Assembly (NCBI GenBank): GCA_039545275.1
Contig: BCHS01000004.1
Coordinates: 186,001-250,000, forward strand
DNA length: 64,000 nucleotides
Reading direction: 5' to 3'
DNA from: Pseudomicrostroma phylloplanum
Taxonomy: Eukaryota > Basidiomycota > Exobasidiomycetes > Microstromatales
Shown here: positions 12,925 through 24,118 of the stretch, piece by piece
Layout of the letters: each line of letters begins with the position of its first letter
Numbering within the stretch: position 1 is the stretch's first letter
Notes under the pieces: generated by a model
The model's database searches: none
What the model saw: the letters and a program-made list of their open reading frames with translations, nothing else
What the model was told of the DNA's origin: nothing
Made by a program: the position numbers and the translations under genes

Positions 12925-14442
12925 ATGGTCGCACTCCCACCATCGAGCTCACATGCTCGAAAGGCACCAGCACGGTACTCCACGTCGCTCCTCTCCCAAG
13001 TCCTTCTCACCTTCGCCCTCTGCTCGTCCCTCCTGATCACGACATCCCTCGCAGCCCGTAGCAAGGCGACCGTGGTAGAAGGCAGCGAGGCCATCCTGCC
13101 CATGAAGAAACACTCCCTCTACGCCCCCTACGTAGAGTCAAATTTACAGAACAAGTACTGGGACTTTGGAGGTGACGCAATCGTGGATACAAATCGGCAC
13201 ATTCGTCTTACACAGGACAAGCCTCATCAAGCCGGATTTCTGTGGAGTAGGACCCCCATCGCCAATGACAATTATGAGGTCGAGTTTGAGTTTAAGATAG
13301 ATGGAAAGGCGGGCGTGACCTTTGGGGATGGACTTGCTCTATGGCTCACAGATGACAGGGCCGAGCCTGGACCGGTGTTTGGGAACAAGGACAAGTTCAG
13401 GGGATTGGGCGTATTCTTTGATACCTATGCCAACGCTAGGCATGTGAGTAGAGGCAGTCGAGAAAAGGCTGGGAGACCAAGATGAGGCCTAGCGGCTGAT
13501 GTAGACCCTCCTTTGCCCCCTCCTTCCTTCTCCGTGAAGCCATACGCTTTCCCCAGGGTAATGGCCATGATTGGAGATGGCAAGACAGAGTACAACGGCG
13601 GTAGGGACGGAGGAGGCCAGGAGCTAGGAGCTTGCTCGGTGAGTTCAGGAGGATGCAATCGCAAGCGATGCTAGAGACAAGACAGACTGAAGGATCTCTA
13701 CTCCTTGCCAATCGCAGCTTGATGTACGGAGAACGCGGGTAGCAACAAAGGGTCGCCTGACATTCATCCGAGGCGTGTACCTAGAGGTGAGTCAGGCGAG
13801 CAAGGAAGGCCAGACGTCAATCGCTAGACTTCGACTGATCGGTTGCTCAATCTTTGCCCTCGGTACTCTCAGCTGAAGATCCACTACAAGGAGTGGGACA
13901 CATGGGAGTCATGCTTGTGAGTACAAGCAGCCAGTGATCATTGCAGGAGAGCAGGTGAGCTGATGAATCATGCCCTGAAATCCTTAGCAAGATTGAAGAT
14001 GCCCAAGTGCCCAGAAGCCCCTTTTTGGGCTTCACTTCTCTTACTGGTGATGTCAGTGATGCCCATGACATTGTCAACATCAAGAGCAGTCAGATCGTCT
14101 TCAAGAACAGGAGCCATGTGGTGAGTAGACGAAGACCGCAGAGGCCCGCTACGGAACTCCATCTGTCAGCATGCTTACACCAGCTTCACTCTGCCTTTCT
14201 CGTTTCCCTCGGTCCGATAGGAACTGCTGGCTGAGCGTCGCAAACACTTCTCGCCAGAGGCCGTCAAGTCGGCCAAGGCGGGCGGGGACTACACCACGGC
14301 GTACCGCGCGAGCAGCTTTGTGCACGGCGTATACCATCTGATCATCTTCCTGGTCAAGTGGGGAATCGTCGTTGCTGTATTGGCGGCGCTAGTGATTGTG
14401 GGGTTGAGGTATAGGAAAAAGAGGGACGTCAAGAGGTTCTGA
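12925..14442 (+). CDS. L-type lectin cargo receptor (VIP36/ERGIC-53/Emp47 family)
   Basis: Six exons (12925-13443, 13540-13638, 13718-13786, 13873-13916, 13988-14120, 14221-14442) encode 361 residues. A hydrophobic signal peptide (VLLTFALCSSLLITTSL) precedes the lectin domain, whose signature is GDGLALWLTDDR...EPGPVFGNKDKFRGLGVFFDTY, closely matching the sugar- and calcium-binding core of VIP36-type lectins. A single C-terminal membrane segment (about GIVVAVLAALVIVGL) is followed by a short basic cytosolic tail ending VKRF. These receptors bind high-mannose glycoproteins and shuttle between ER and Golgi. The tail has Lys at -3 but not at -4 or -5, so it is not a canonical KKxx retrieval signal; the final aromatic residue resembles ER-exit signals of the family. 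Two exons are very short (69 and 44 nt). All junctions keep phase. Confidence 0.93.
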
Positions 14443-15025
14443 GTTGATGGGAAGTCAGTGTAGAGTGAGGTGGCAGCAGGAGTAGAGGAGCCGGAGGTCC
14501 GGGCTCATTCGCCTGTCCGCCCGCTCACTCGCAGACGAGAATGGACAAGATGCTCTGTAGCTCGTATGTGGCGCAATACTACGAAGCCTATCGCCATGCC
14601 TGCCCCATCGTCTGTATCATCCTCGTCTCCAGTCCAGTCTGGGCGTAATCCACCCCGCCTGCCAAGTTGATTGGGGCGCAATCCCCGCTCGCTCGCCTCC
14701 GGCCCGGCGGGAATGTCTCGTCTTTTTGCTTGACCTCGGCCTGTCGGAAGTGCGGGGGTTGGTTGGCGAGGAACCGGCCGACCCAAAGCCGAGTGAGTCA
14801 AAAACGGGTTTGTTTTGCACCTTGCACTCGACCTTTCCGCTTCCTCCGTCCGTTCATCCGTACCTTCGTTCCTTCCTGCCATCAACCAAGCACTCTCAAT
14901 ACCCTAGGTTTTCGAAGAACTCAAAGAAGTTGTGGCTGGATACTGGATCGAAACTCTTCCTTGCTCTCTCTATCTTTCTTCGTCCTTCCTTCGCTCGCTC
15001 TCCCTCTTGGTCTGGAATTGGTAGG
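14443..15025. other. Intergenic region, lectin receptor to PanB
   Basis: 583 bp between two plus-strand genes; 3' UTR of one and upstream region of the other. The last 150 bp are pyrimidine-rich. No gene recognised. Confidence 0.5.
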
Positions 15026-16625
15026 ATGATCCGCTCAGCTACCCCTAGGGCGCTTCGCCGGGCGCTCAAGACCGCGAGCTCCTCGCCGGCTACGGCACCC
15101 TTCTCGACTTCTGGCTCGACCTCAGCACTATCAGTAGCATCGATACCCTTCTCATCATCATCGTCATCGCCGTCACCATCATCAGCAAGAGCATCAGCAT
15201 CGCGACCTCATGGCTCATCCGCTCGTCGCGGTCTCCATTCTTCCACTTCTCTTGGCAGCGCATGGCCTGTAGGAGCCTCTGTGGGGAGGGCAGAAGGGGA
15301 GACTTCTTCCTCGAGCTCGACCTCAGCCTCAGGTTCAGGGCCGGGGAGCAGTAATGGCTCTACCTCTCAGGAGAGAAGGCCGATTGACTTGACGGATGCG
15401 GGCAGCTCGAGGGGTACACGGCAGAAGTTGGAGATGCCAAAGAGTAAGGCAGTCAAGTCTTTGATGGACTTGAGGGAGATGAAGAAGAAGGGGAAACCGA
15501 TGTGAGTGGACACGTCGACTGGGCAATGGGATGGAGGAGAGTAGGGACTGACACTAGCTACCTCACCACGCCCTGGCTCACTCGCTCTCCCGCAGAGCCT
15601 GCTTGACGGCCTATGACTATCCAACTGCCCTTTCTCTGCGTCGCTCCGACATCGACATCTGTCTTGTGGGCGACTCGATGGCAAACGTTGCCCTCGGACA
15701 CGCCTCTACCCAATCCCTCTCCCTCGACGCTACAATCCACCACTGCCAAGCTGTATACCGCGGTCTCTTCTCCCCAGTCCTGTCCATGTCCCCCGATACA
15801 CCGGGCGCTCCGATCCTCATCGTGGACATGCCCTTTGGCAGTTTCCACGATTCGGTAGAGCAAGGAGTGCAGACGGCCGTGCGGCTTCTCAAGGAGGGAG
15901 GGGCAGATGGAGTTAAGCTCGAGGGAGGCAAGGAGATCCTCCCCCTCGTGCGGCGTCTCACCCAATTCGGCATCCCCGTCATGGGCCATCTAGGTCTACA
16001 ACCACAGCGCGTCGCCTCTACGGCAGGGTACAGACTGCAGGGACGCACAGCCGACGAGGCGTCGCTCATCCTCGAGGAGGCCATGGCCCTGCAGGAGGCA
16101 GGCGCATTCAGTATCGTACTGGAGTGTATCCCGAACAAGATCGGCGAGATCGTCTCGCAGCAGCTCGAGCGCACAGTCACCATTGGAATCGGAGCTGGAC
16201 CCATGTGCGATGGACAGATCCTCGTGACGAACGACCTGCTCGGGGAGCTCACTAGTCCTTGGCATGTAGTTCTCGGACTCGAGGAAACATCGTCATCGAC
16301 GTCTGGGTCTGGGTCTCTACCACGGCTTCATCCTTCCGCTCCCAAGGGCCCCAAATTCGTGCGCAATTTCGCCGAAGTAGCACTCCGATCCATCGCCAGC
16401 TCCAGCTCCACCAGTGCCAGCGCCAGCGGCTCTTCAGCAGAAGCAGGCTCTGGAGCCTTTGGTCTCGGCGCTCTACGGCTCGCAGCAGTCGAGGCGTATG
16501 TGCAGGCGGTGAGGGAGCGCTCTTTCCCCGATCCGGAGCGAGAGGGGTACAAGATCAAGGGAGAGGAGCTGAGGGAATTTGTTAGACGGTGTGTGTCTGG
16601 GGAGATGAAGAGTGCGAAGGCTTGA
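15026..16625 (+). CDS. panB: 3-methyl-2-oxobutanoate hydroxymethyltransferase (ketopantoate hydroxymethyltransferase)
   Basis: Two exons (15026-15501, 15596-16625) encode 501 residues. The catalytic domain begins right at the splice: ACLTAYDYPTA, then CLVGDSMANVALGH, VDMPFGSF, GADGVKLEGG, VMGHLGLQPQ, FSIVLECIPNKIGEIV and TIGIGAGPMCDGQILVTNDLLG, the standard order for PanB. The enzyme adds a hydroxymethyl group from methylenetetrahydrofolate to 2-oxoisovalerate, the first committed step to pantothenate and coenzyme A (yeast Ecm31). It is far longer than the usual 260-310 residues: the first roughly 157 residues are Ser/Ala/Arg-rich and start MIRSATPRALRRALK, like a mitochondrial presequence. 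There is also a Ser/Gly-rich insert after NDLLG and another before the final helices. Convergent with HRD3. Confidence 0.95.
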
Positions 16626-16804
16626 GCGTCGGCACCCTCGTGCATGAGGTTTCGGCGAAGAATATCAGAAAATATTGTCATTATAAACCTTGACCTTTCA
16701 GAGAGGGAGCAAGATCGGAGACGTCCATTGTCCTCTGCCTGCATCGATAACATATCACAAGTGCAATCCCAACGACCGCTTTCCCGTCTGCCGGCCGTAC
16801 TCAT

Positions 16805-19800
16805 TTACAATCCCACCTCAGGTCCCGGCGGCCAAGGTAGCCCACCAGCGTACCGAGGTCCACCGGGCTGCTGATCCCTCCTATGCCATTCGGCCTCCTG
16901 CGCCCTGAGTGCCTCTCCCGCCGCCTGTCCTCCACCCTCCGCGACGACGATATGATTCCGCACCTCCTGCCTACGTCGTTCCTCTTCGCGTCGCTCCTGC
17001 TCTGCGCGGGCTTGGGCTGCTTGACGGGCATAGACGAGCATGGCGAGGGCGGAGAGGCCGATGACCATCATTGCGCCCTCGATCATCGCGTCGGCTTCTT
17101 CCTCGGAGAGGGACATCAGGACACTCCCGTCGGCCGCTTCACCGCCGTTGCCACCACCGCCGCCTCTGCCAGCTGCATTGGGAGCGCCCTTTGGTGGAGG
17201 TACTCCACCTTGTTGCTGTTGTGGTGCTTGCTGCTGCTGCTGCTGCTGTTGTGGCGGTGGAGGAGGCTGCTGCTGCTGCTGTTGTTGGGGTTGCTGCTGC
17301 TGCTGCCCGGGGCGTGGCACCTGTTGTCCGCCTCTTGCATTGCGCCTCAGATCCCACGACTCAGGCAGGTTCAGATCCCCTCCCTCGTCGTCAAAGTACC
17401 AGTCCTCGTCATCTTCCCTGCCTCCACCAGCGGCACGCAACAGCTCCTCCTCGGCTTCGGTATATCCTCCCATAGCTCCGGTGCCAGCACCCGCGTAGCT
17501 GCTGAAGAGAGCGACGGCGCTCTCCTCGCGCTTCCAGACGGTTGCCCATAAAGCCTTGATGTGCAGGCGTATGAGACTGAGCAGGACGGGGAGGTACGCC
17601 TCGCTGTTGATCTCGACAGCCATATCATAGTAGCGCTTCGCAAGGTGGAAGTCGCGGCGCGGTACGCCCAGTCCGGCTTCATAGAGGTGGCCCAAGTTCC
17701 AGTACGCCAGAGCTGAGACTTGCCGATCTGCCGCGGATGCGTAGCACGCCAGCGCCTTTTCGTACTCTGGCTCGCCACTGCTGGCATTGGAGGAAGCAGA
17801 GGGCAGACCGATGCCATAGTAATAGTAGTCTCCCAGCTTGACGAGGGCATCAACATTGTCTTGTGCAGCGGACCGCGTCCAGTACATCAAAGCAACTCGG
17901 TCCGAGGACGTGTCTGGGGTACCGTCAAGCCGAGGGACCTTCCATCGCCTCTTGTCCCTGTCCAGGATCCATGCGACATTGTTCTGCGCCACCTCGTCTC
18001 CTCTTTCTGCAGCCATGGACCAATAGATCAGAGCTCGCTTCTTGTCGCCAAGCTCCCAAGCGCGTACTCCTCGAGCGAAGACTGGCGATTCCCAGTCGCC
18101 TCGCTCGGCTGCGTGCTTGAAGAAGGAGACGGCTGCTTGGCATCGGTTGTCATTAGCGCCCGGGGGACTCAATGTCGCCAATGACTGCTTGTAGACCTTG
18201 GCATTGACAAGCCCAAGGAAGTAGAAGCCTTCAAAGGGAGATCCAGTCCTGACGGCAGTCGCAAAGTGGGCTCCAGCTGAGGTCAGATCGCCCATCTGAA
18301 GGTGGATCTTGCCCAGTGCGACACTCGCCTCGGCGTGACCGCTGAGGGAAGACTTGACAGCGTCATCCCACATCTCAATAGCCCTCTTGCGATCGATATT
18401 CTGGCCCTCTCTAATGACCTTTCCGTCTTTCTTGACCCACTGGTCCGGAGCCATGCCCGAGCTCCTCATGAGACCGAAGCCATATTTGCAGTCTCGGTCG
18501 CCCACCTCGCTGCCTCTCCAGAACCAATACCAGGCTCTGGCGTAGTCGACTGGCACGCCTTCTCCTCGGAGATACATCCGCCCAAGCAAGGCGGCAGCAG
18601 AGCCTGCTAGTGACCTGACCGAAGCTTCCGTCTTCATAATGGGGTCCTCTTCGCCTCCCTGCCCACTCCGATCATTGGGATTTCTCGTGACCCGCCTGCC
18701 CTTGACCATTCTTAGATTCGTGATGTCAACGGGCCAGACCATCTTGGCAACCTTACTTGCGAGCTCTCGCGCTTTAATAAAGTCTCTCGGCACTTGACCG
18801 GCGCTCTCGCTCGCGCCATAGATACTGCCCTGGTAATAAATGCGAGCTAGCCAGAGGGTATGACTGAGGGACCCTCCATTGGCGTGGTAGGAATAGAAAG
18901 CGAGGAGATCATTGAGTCGGGAAGGGTCTCTTGCTCCAATTGATGTAGGAGAGTTCGTTGAAGGGAGAAACTGCAAAGCAGCTTGTATGGCCGGACGGTG
19001 GGCTGCGGGCCCAGTCGATGCTGCCGAGGCTCCAGGGCCATAGACTCCTCCGAAGAGGTCTGACAGCCGCAAGTGGGTATAGGGAGGCGTCAAGCCACCC
19101 GGAGGTCCTTGCTGAAAGCGCATTTGAGACTGCGACGCTGCCCGCTCGTACCACTTTAGCGCCTCCGTGCAGTCTGGCGTGGTCCCGATGCCGACAAGAC
19201 TGCGATAGGCCAGAGCCATCTGGGAGGCGTAGTCGCCCTCGCGAGCGGCAAATGTGTGATGAAGTAGAGCCTGTGGTGAAGGCCGAGCTGAAACGTGGTC
19301 AATACACCACTACGTAAGAAAGAGAGCTACCTCGTCTCCTACTCACCATGCTTTGACTCTGTCCTGGCCACTCCTCACCGCCTGTAGGTCTTCCCCAGGC
19401 TCTCCACATTTCATTGGATCCCTCCAGCCACGCAAGCAGGTTGCGAGCACTTGCATTTCCCGGCTTCACTTCTTCCACAAGAGTCGTCAAATGCGGTATG
19501 GCGAGCCATGGCTGAGGCTCTGCGCCGTGGGTTCCCAGAATGTAATGTTGCGCAAGTACCCAAAGAGCATCTGCTGATGCCCGGTGTGGCCGAGGTGGAT
19601 AAGCTGCATGTTGCAGCAGAGAGATTGCTTCTGAGACGTTATCGGCAGCTTGCGAGTCCGCTTGCGAGCTCCTGCCGAGGCGTTTCCCGCCTATTGTCGT
19701 AGACGAGATCCACTTGAGGATCTGCTTTGTGAGGAGGGATGACTCGCTCGACTCGCTCTCGCTCTGCCAGCTCTTCAGGAGAAAAGGGCCATGTAGAGCA

Positions 19801-20589
19801 GAGTCTCCACCCCCAACTTCCCACTCTGGCCACAGCTGAGCCGCTCGCTCTCCCGACCAGGCATAGGGTCTTCTCGCTTCCAGTACGTGTTCAGACCGGC
19901 CATTACCTCCCCGAAGCAGGCTTGGCAACCCTCCACCCGAACCCGAGAAAGGAATATACGCTCTGGCCCAGTGAGCAAAGCTATACAGAGAATATTTGAT
20001 CCTGAGAGAAAGTCTGAGCATAGTTCCAAAGGGGCCCCATGATGTGAGAAAGGTCAGATAGGGAGAAAGATCGGACAAGGTCACACGAGCCTTTTCTTGA
20101 GCCGAGGGCTGGTGGAGAGGTGAAGAGGATCCGGACGAGACGGAAGACTTGGCGGAGCTTTTGGATCTTGACGGTGACTTGCGGTTTGGTTGGGTATATG
20201 CGATTGGCTCCTGTAATGCCGACGGCTCTATCACGGATCTGAGCAGGATCAGGGCGGACAGGTAGGCTTCATCGGCTGAGGATGCGAGAGGGGCAGGCAG
20301 AGTATTTGGGGTCAGCTTCCAGTCTTAATCATTCTCAACGAGCTTCTGCTACTGAGTTTCACTCACAGGACATGTTCCGTATATCATGGCCTTTGTCTGG
20401 CCAAGCAGACGTGGCATGGTCACCCTGGCCTGAAGCACTGAAGACGTCCCCCCTTTGTACCTCATCTTCCACACTGACGCGGCGGTCAGGATGCGACTCC
20501 TCTTTCTGGCCATATGCCTCGCCACTTAGACTAGCGAATAGGCCGATGACTAGGAGCAAGATTGCCCACAGCCTCAGGCCGGTCGTCAT
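16805..20589 (-). CDS. HRD3: Sel1-repeat ER-associated degradation protein (Hrd3/SEL1L)
   Basis: Three exons (20367-20589, 19347-20275, 16805-19270) encode 1205 residues. The N-terminus is a signal peptide (LRLWAILLLVIGLFASLSG). Many Sel1-like repeats follow, with the pattern A-x-x-x-L/G-x-x-Y-x-x-G-x-G-x-x-x-D/E-x-x-x-A; one hallmark region is ALLHHTFAAREGDY followed by MALAYRSLVGIGTTPDCTEAL, which matches SEL1L closely, and another is HLYEAGLGVPRRDFHLAKRYYDMA. A glutamine/proline tract (codons at about 17209-17310) precedes a C-terminal membrane segment (MMVIGLSALAMLVYA) and a charged tail. Hrd3 partners the Hrd1 ubiquitin ligase, recruiting misfolded luminal substrates. The protein is larger than the roughly 800-residue yeast and human proteins, mainly through low-complexity inserts. 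Divergent from NCS6. Confidence 0.93.
17209..17310. repeat. CAG/CAA trinucleotide tract encoding poly-Gln/Pro in HRD3
   Basis: On the minus strand this stretch codes for runs of 4-8 glutamines separated by proline runs, between the last Sel1 repeats and the membrane segment of HRD3. Seen directly as CTG/TTG-rich sequence on the plus strand. Confidence 0.85.
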
Positions 20590-21000
20590 GCTCGCTGGCC
20601 TTTGAGGGGGAATAGGTGGATCAGGGGTGAGGCTTCTGGAGGTCCCCTTGTCCAGCCGTGTTTGCAGGACTGGTGAGGTATCGTTCGATTTCGCAGTCTA
20701 GGGTGGAGATGTAGCTCTGGCCATGACAGCGTAGGAGATACTGAGAGGTCAGGAGACGGGCAGGGTAGCGGGACAGACTAAGGGCAAGTAGGGGGTTGTT
20801 CTGGAAATGGCCTTCGTGGGAACAGGTCTCTTGTCCCTCACCGCCTCGTCTGGGCCGGGGTGTCGTGGAGGCTCGAGTGGTGTCGCACTGCACAATTGCA
20901 ACTCCGCCTCGCCTCCGCTTTGATTTCCAAGGCGCCTGAGTCCTCTTCAATACGGAAGCAGAGAGGCACGAGCGGCCATTCTTCCTGTCTCATACACAAT
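20590..21000. promoter_or_regulatory. Divergent upstream region of HRD3 and NCS6
   Basis: 411 bp between divergent start codons. The NCS6 frame is open upstream to about 20860 without an ATG; this is taken as chance. No named site recognised. Confidence 0.4.
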
Positions 21001-22185
21001 ATGGCCCCTCGACTGTGCTCTCACTGCAACGAGTCCAAGGCAGTCCTGCGGCGGCCCAAGACGGGGCTGCTGGTATGTCGCCCTTGCTTCTTCTACGTCT
21101 TCGAGACGGAAATCCATCAGACCATCCTTGATGCCAAGCTCTTCAAGCCGGGCGAAAAGGTGGCAATTGGAGCTTCTGGCGGCAAGGACTCCACGGTGCT
21201 GGCCTATGTCATGAAGACGCTCAACGAGAGGTACGACTATGGGCTCGATCTCTTCCTCCTCAGCATTGACGAAGGAATCACTGGCTACCGGGACGACTCG
21301 CTGGAGACGGTCAAGCAGAACAGCGAGGAGTATGGTCTGCCCCTCAAGGTGCTGGGGTACAATGAGCTGTATGGTTGGACGATGGACGACATCGTCAAGA
21401 GCATCGGAAGGAAGAACAACTGCACCTTCTGTGGAGTCTTCAGGAGGCAGGCATTAGATAGAGGAGCAGCAGTGCTCGGCGTCGACCACATCGTCACCGG
21501 CCACAATGCAGACGACATCGCAGAGACGGTGCTGATGAATGTCTTGCGGGGCGACATTTCTCGCCTCTCGAGGTGTACAGAGATCGTAACTCAGTCTGCC
21601 GACGCCGATCCTTCGCAAGGTTGTGGCGGTACCGTGAATGAAGACGGTGGCTCCTCCCTCGACTTCCTGGGCATCAAGCGGTCTAAGCCCTTCAAGTACG
21701 CCTACGAAAAGGAGATTGTCCTCTATGCATACTTCAAGTCATTGACATACTTCTCAACGGAGTGTATCTACTCTCCCAATGCCTACCGAGGGTACGCTCG
21801 TGCTTACCTCAAGGACCTGGAGAGCATTCGGCCGTCTGCTATTATAGACATCATCCACTCGGGAGAGGCACTGAAGGTCGGATGGAGGGAGGAAGAGAAC
21901 GGTCAGGAGAGTGGCGATAGCAAGCAGAGCAATTCGGCTGCAAGCAAAGGTCAGGCGCGTCAGGTTCAGCAGACTTGCAAACGATGCGGCTACATTACCT
22001 CGAATGAGCTGTGCAAGGCCTGTGTCCTGCTAGAAGGGCTGAACAAGGGTGTGCCCAATCTGGGCATCAAGAGTAGTGTCAAGGTGGGAGGTGGAAATGA
22101 GAGCGACACTGCTGCTACAGCTGCCAATCGCGCTCAACCTCGACCGACAACGGCAATGCTGCGGGCTGCCGCTTCAGCATTCTGA
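21001..22185 (+). CDS. NCS6: Cytoplasmic tRNA 2-thiolation protein Ncs6/Ctu1
   Basis: One uninterrupted exon of 394 residues starting at MAPRLCSHC. An N-terminal zinc motif (CSHC...CRPC), the PP-loop SGGKDS (59-64) that binds and adenylates the target, the catalytic [19 protein letters not shown], and a C-terminal zinc motif [16 protein letters not shown] are all present in the order of the TtcA/Ncs6 family, so the active site looks complete. With Ncs2/Ctu2 and the Urm1 sulfur relay it makes the 2-thio group of mcm5s2U34 in Lys, Glu and Gln tRNAs. The Ncs2 partner and Urm1 are not in the window. Convergent with the GT15 gene. Confidence 0.97.
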   Translation: MAPRLCSHCNESKAVLRRPKTGLLVCRPCFFYVFETEIHQTILDAKLFKPGEKVAIGASGGKDSTVLAYVMKTLNERYDYGLDLFLLSIDEGITGYRDDSLETVKQNSEEYGLPLKVLGYNELYGWTMDDIVKSIGRKNNCTFCGVFRRQALDRGAAVLGVDHIVTGHNADDIAETVLMNVLRGDISRLSRCTEIVTQSADADPSQGCGGTVNEDGGSSLDFLGIKRSKPFKYAYEKEIVLYAYFKSLTYFSTECIYSPNAYRGYARAYLKDLESIRPSAIIDIIHSGEALKVGWREEENGQESGDSKQSNSAASKGQARQVQQTCKRCGYITSNELCKACVLLEGLNKGVPNLGIKSSVKVGGGNESDTAATAANRAQPRPTTAMLRAAASAF

Positions 22186-22461
22186 TGCCATCTCTTTGGC
22201 CTTGCAGCAAACTTCTCGTTTCACGTCCTCCACTTGTACAATATCTCCATTCAATGTGATACCCCCTCCCTCCAAGACCTTTACCGCTATAAGGACAGTG
22301 GATCTCCAGAGTACGATACGTAACGGCGTGAGATGCATTGCAGTTGTGATGAGATCTATGTACAAGTGAAAAAGACGAGCTATTGTTGCGTTCCGATGCA
22401 TTTCAAACATGTTCCAATAGCGATGGTGATAATGAGCTCCTCCAAGGGGCCAGAAGGTAAC

Positions 22462-23823
22462 TCACATTCCAAGTCTCCCTGGCGCCTGAGCCACTCGCGT
22501 TGCCTTTGCCTCCCTCTCGGTAATCGGTTCCTGACCAGGGAGCTGCAGAACAGCAAAGCCGTCGAGTCCTGGGAATCCCATCTCGTTGTTGATCTCCAGG
22601 ATCTTGGCCTTTGAGTCCGTTCCGACCACGGCGTCCCACTGCTTTTGGCAGCTCATCTGCCCTGGATCGTACTTGAAGTCGCTCTGCGAGTCACACTTGC
22701 AGCGCGAGAGGTATTGCTCGCCGCGTGGGCAGGCGGTGAAGGGGTCATGGGTATACCCAATGTTCGTGAATTGATGGATCTCGTCCTTGCTCAAAAGCCA
22801 GGCAGCGGCGATTGAGTGGACCGGCGCATCTCCCCATCTCCACTTGAAGAACTTCCCCGTCCTGTCGAGCTCTTCAAAGTACTTGATGTATCCCTCGGAG
22901 CGGTACCAGTCCAAATCAGCAATCTCAAAGTTGCTCCAGAAGTGGCAGTGGTTGTAGCTGAGCCCTACGCGATTCCGCGAGGCGACAAAATTCAGAGCTG
23001 TAAGACCTGGCGAGTGGTATTGAGTGTTAGCCTTGAAGAAGCGTAGACTGTGTACCCAGAGGTCCTTAATAGTGGCTGGATACTCTGTCAAGGACAGGAC
23101 CCATGCGTACTTCTTCTTGTTGGCCGCCATCCAGCGGAACGGATCGAAGAAGTCTCCCATGCCATCGGCTCTGGCGTCCCAGCTTGTAGGAGCTGCTCCC
23201 TGCGGGGGTACGATGTTACAGCTGAATGTGACATCCGGCTCCACTCTCCAATAGTACTTGAAGTCTTGCAGCAAAGGATGTCGGAAGAAGAAGCCAGACT
23301 GGAAGCGGCACATCTGCCGATAGCTCATCGAGGAAGCGTATGGCACCTTGGCTTTGATCATGTCGCTCCATCCCGCCCTGACCTTTGTGACATTGACATT
23401 AGCAGGTACGTCCCAGTGTTCCGGCGGGATTTGGCCGAAGCGTATGTCGGGGATGGACGCCCTCGGACCTCCGAAGCGTTCTCGAACAGTAGTGAGATAG
23501 GCAGTGACCTTCTCTCGAAAGTGGACGTTAAAGTCATTGTTGTTGAGGAAGACGTAAGTATACGATGTCATGGGATGAGCATTGAAGGTAAGCTCGAGAT
23601 GCTCGAGCGAAGGAAGGATGCCATTGATGTCAGAGTTGCGACAGAGGACCACGATAGCAGCCGAAGGCCGCGGCGGAATCGCCGCCGGGGTGGTGGAGAA
23701 GTCTGCCTTCCCCACCAAGGGCCAGTCGCCTTGCACCTGTCGCTTGGAGTATGTATTGAGAAGAGCGAGGATGCCCAACAAGGAGCCAATCGCCAGGATG
23801 AGCCTAATGGCTAGGCGAGCCAT
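22462..23823 (-). CDS. Glycosyltransferase family 15 alpha-1,2-mannosyltransferase (Kre2/Ktr type)
   Basis: One exon, 453 residues, from the ATG at 23823. It is a type II membrane protein: a short cytosolic Arg end, a signal anchor (LAIRLILAIGSLLGILALL), a brief stem, then the GT15 domain. Landmarks are AAIVVLCRNSDINGILPSL, YTYVFLNNNDF, SYRQMCRFQSGFFFRHPLL, KYYWRVEPDV (the Glu of the catalytic region), SFSCNI-like TFSCNI, YNHCHFWSNFEIADLDWYRS and FFKWRWGDAPVHSIAA. These enzymes extend O- and N-linked mannose chains in the Golgi. Several paralogues exist in most fungi, so no single yeast symbol is given. The C-terminus is slightly extended past the domain. The next plus-strand gene upstream is NCS6, placed tail to tail. 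Confidence 0.95.
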   Translation of the reverse strand: MARLAIRLILAIGSLLGILALLNTYSKRQVQGDWPLVGKADFSTTPAAIPPRPSAAIVVLCRNSDINGILPSLEHLELTFNAHPMTSYTYVFLNNNDFNVHFREKVTAYLTTVRERFGGPRASIPDIRFGQIPPEHWDVPANVNVTKVRAGWSDMIKAKVPYASSMSYRQMCRFQSGFFFRHPLLQDFKYYWRVEPDVTFSCNIVPPQGAAPTSWDARADGMGDFFDPFRWMAANKKKYAWVLSLTEYPATIKDLWVHSLRFFKANTQYHSPGLTALNFVASRNRVGLSYNHCHFWSNFEIADLDWYRSEGYIKYFEELDRTGKFFKWRWGDAPVHSIAAAWLLSKDEIHQFTNIGYTHDPFTACPRGEQYLSRCKCDSQSDFKYDPGQMSCQKQWDAVVGTDSKAKILEINNEMGFPGLDGFAVLQLPGQEPITEREAKATRVAQAPGRLGM

Positions 23824-24118
23824 GACGATGATTGGGTTGGGGGAACGAAATAGAGTGGAGCGAGAGCGACGCGGTCAAGAAGATGCCGGGGGCTGCACGC
23901 GTCGGAAGCCGGCTGTGCTCGTCCAGCATACGCAGCGATGCTTCTGCTACAATCGCTTTGCAATTCGGGATGAGCTACACGAGCGAGGTGTAGCTCAAGC
24001 AGCAGTTGGGCAGATGAGAGTACGAGTCTGGAATGAAAGACTTTTCAAGGATTTGATACAAGTACACGGGCCAAAGGGGAGGACAAGGGAACTATGAATT
24101 CTATGAGGAGGGGCAGCT

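Noticed and set aside
14431..14442. KKxx-type ER retrieval signal on the lectin receptor
   Set aside because: The tail ends VKRF with Lys only at -3, so it does not meet the di-lysine rule.
17040..17498. Cys-rich plus-strand frame with long poly-Cys runs
   Set aside because: It is the TGC reading of the CAG repeat in HRD3, not a metallothionein-like gene.
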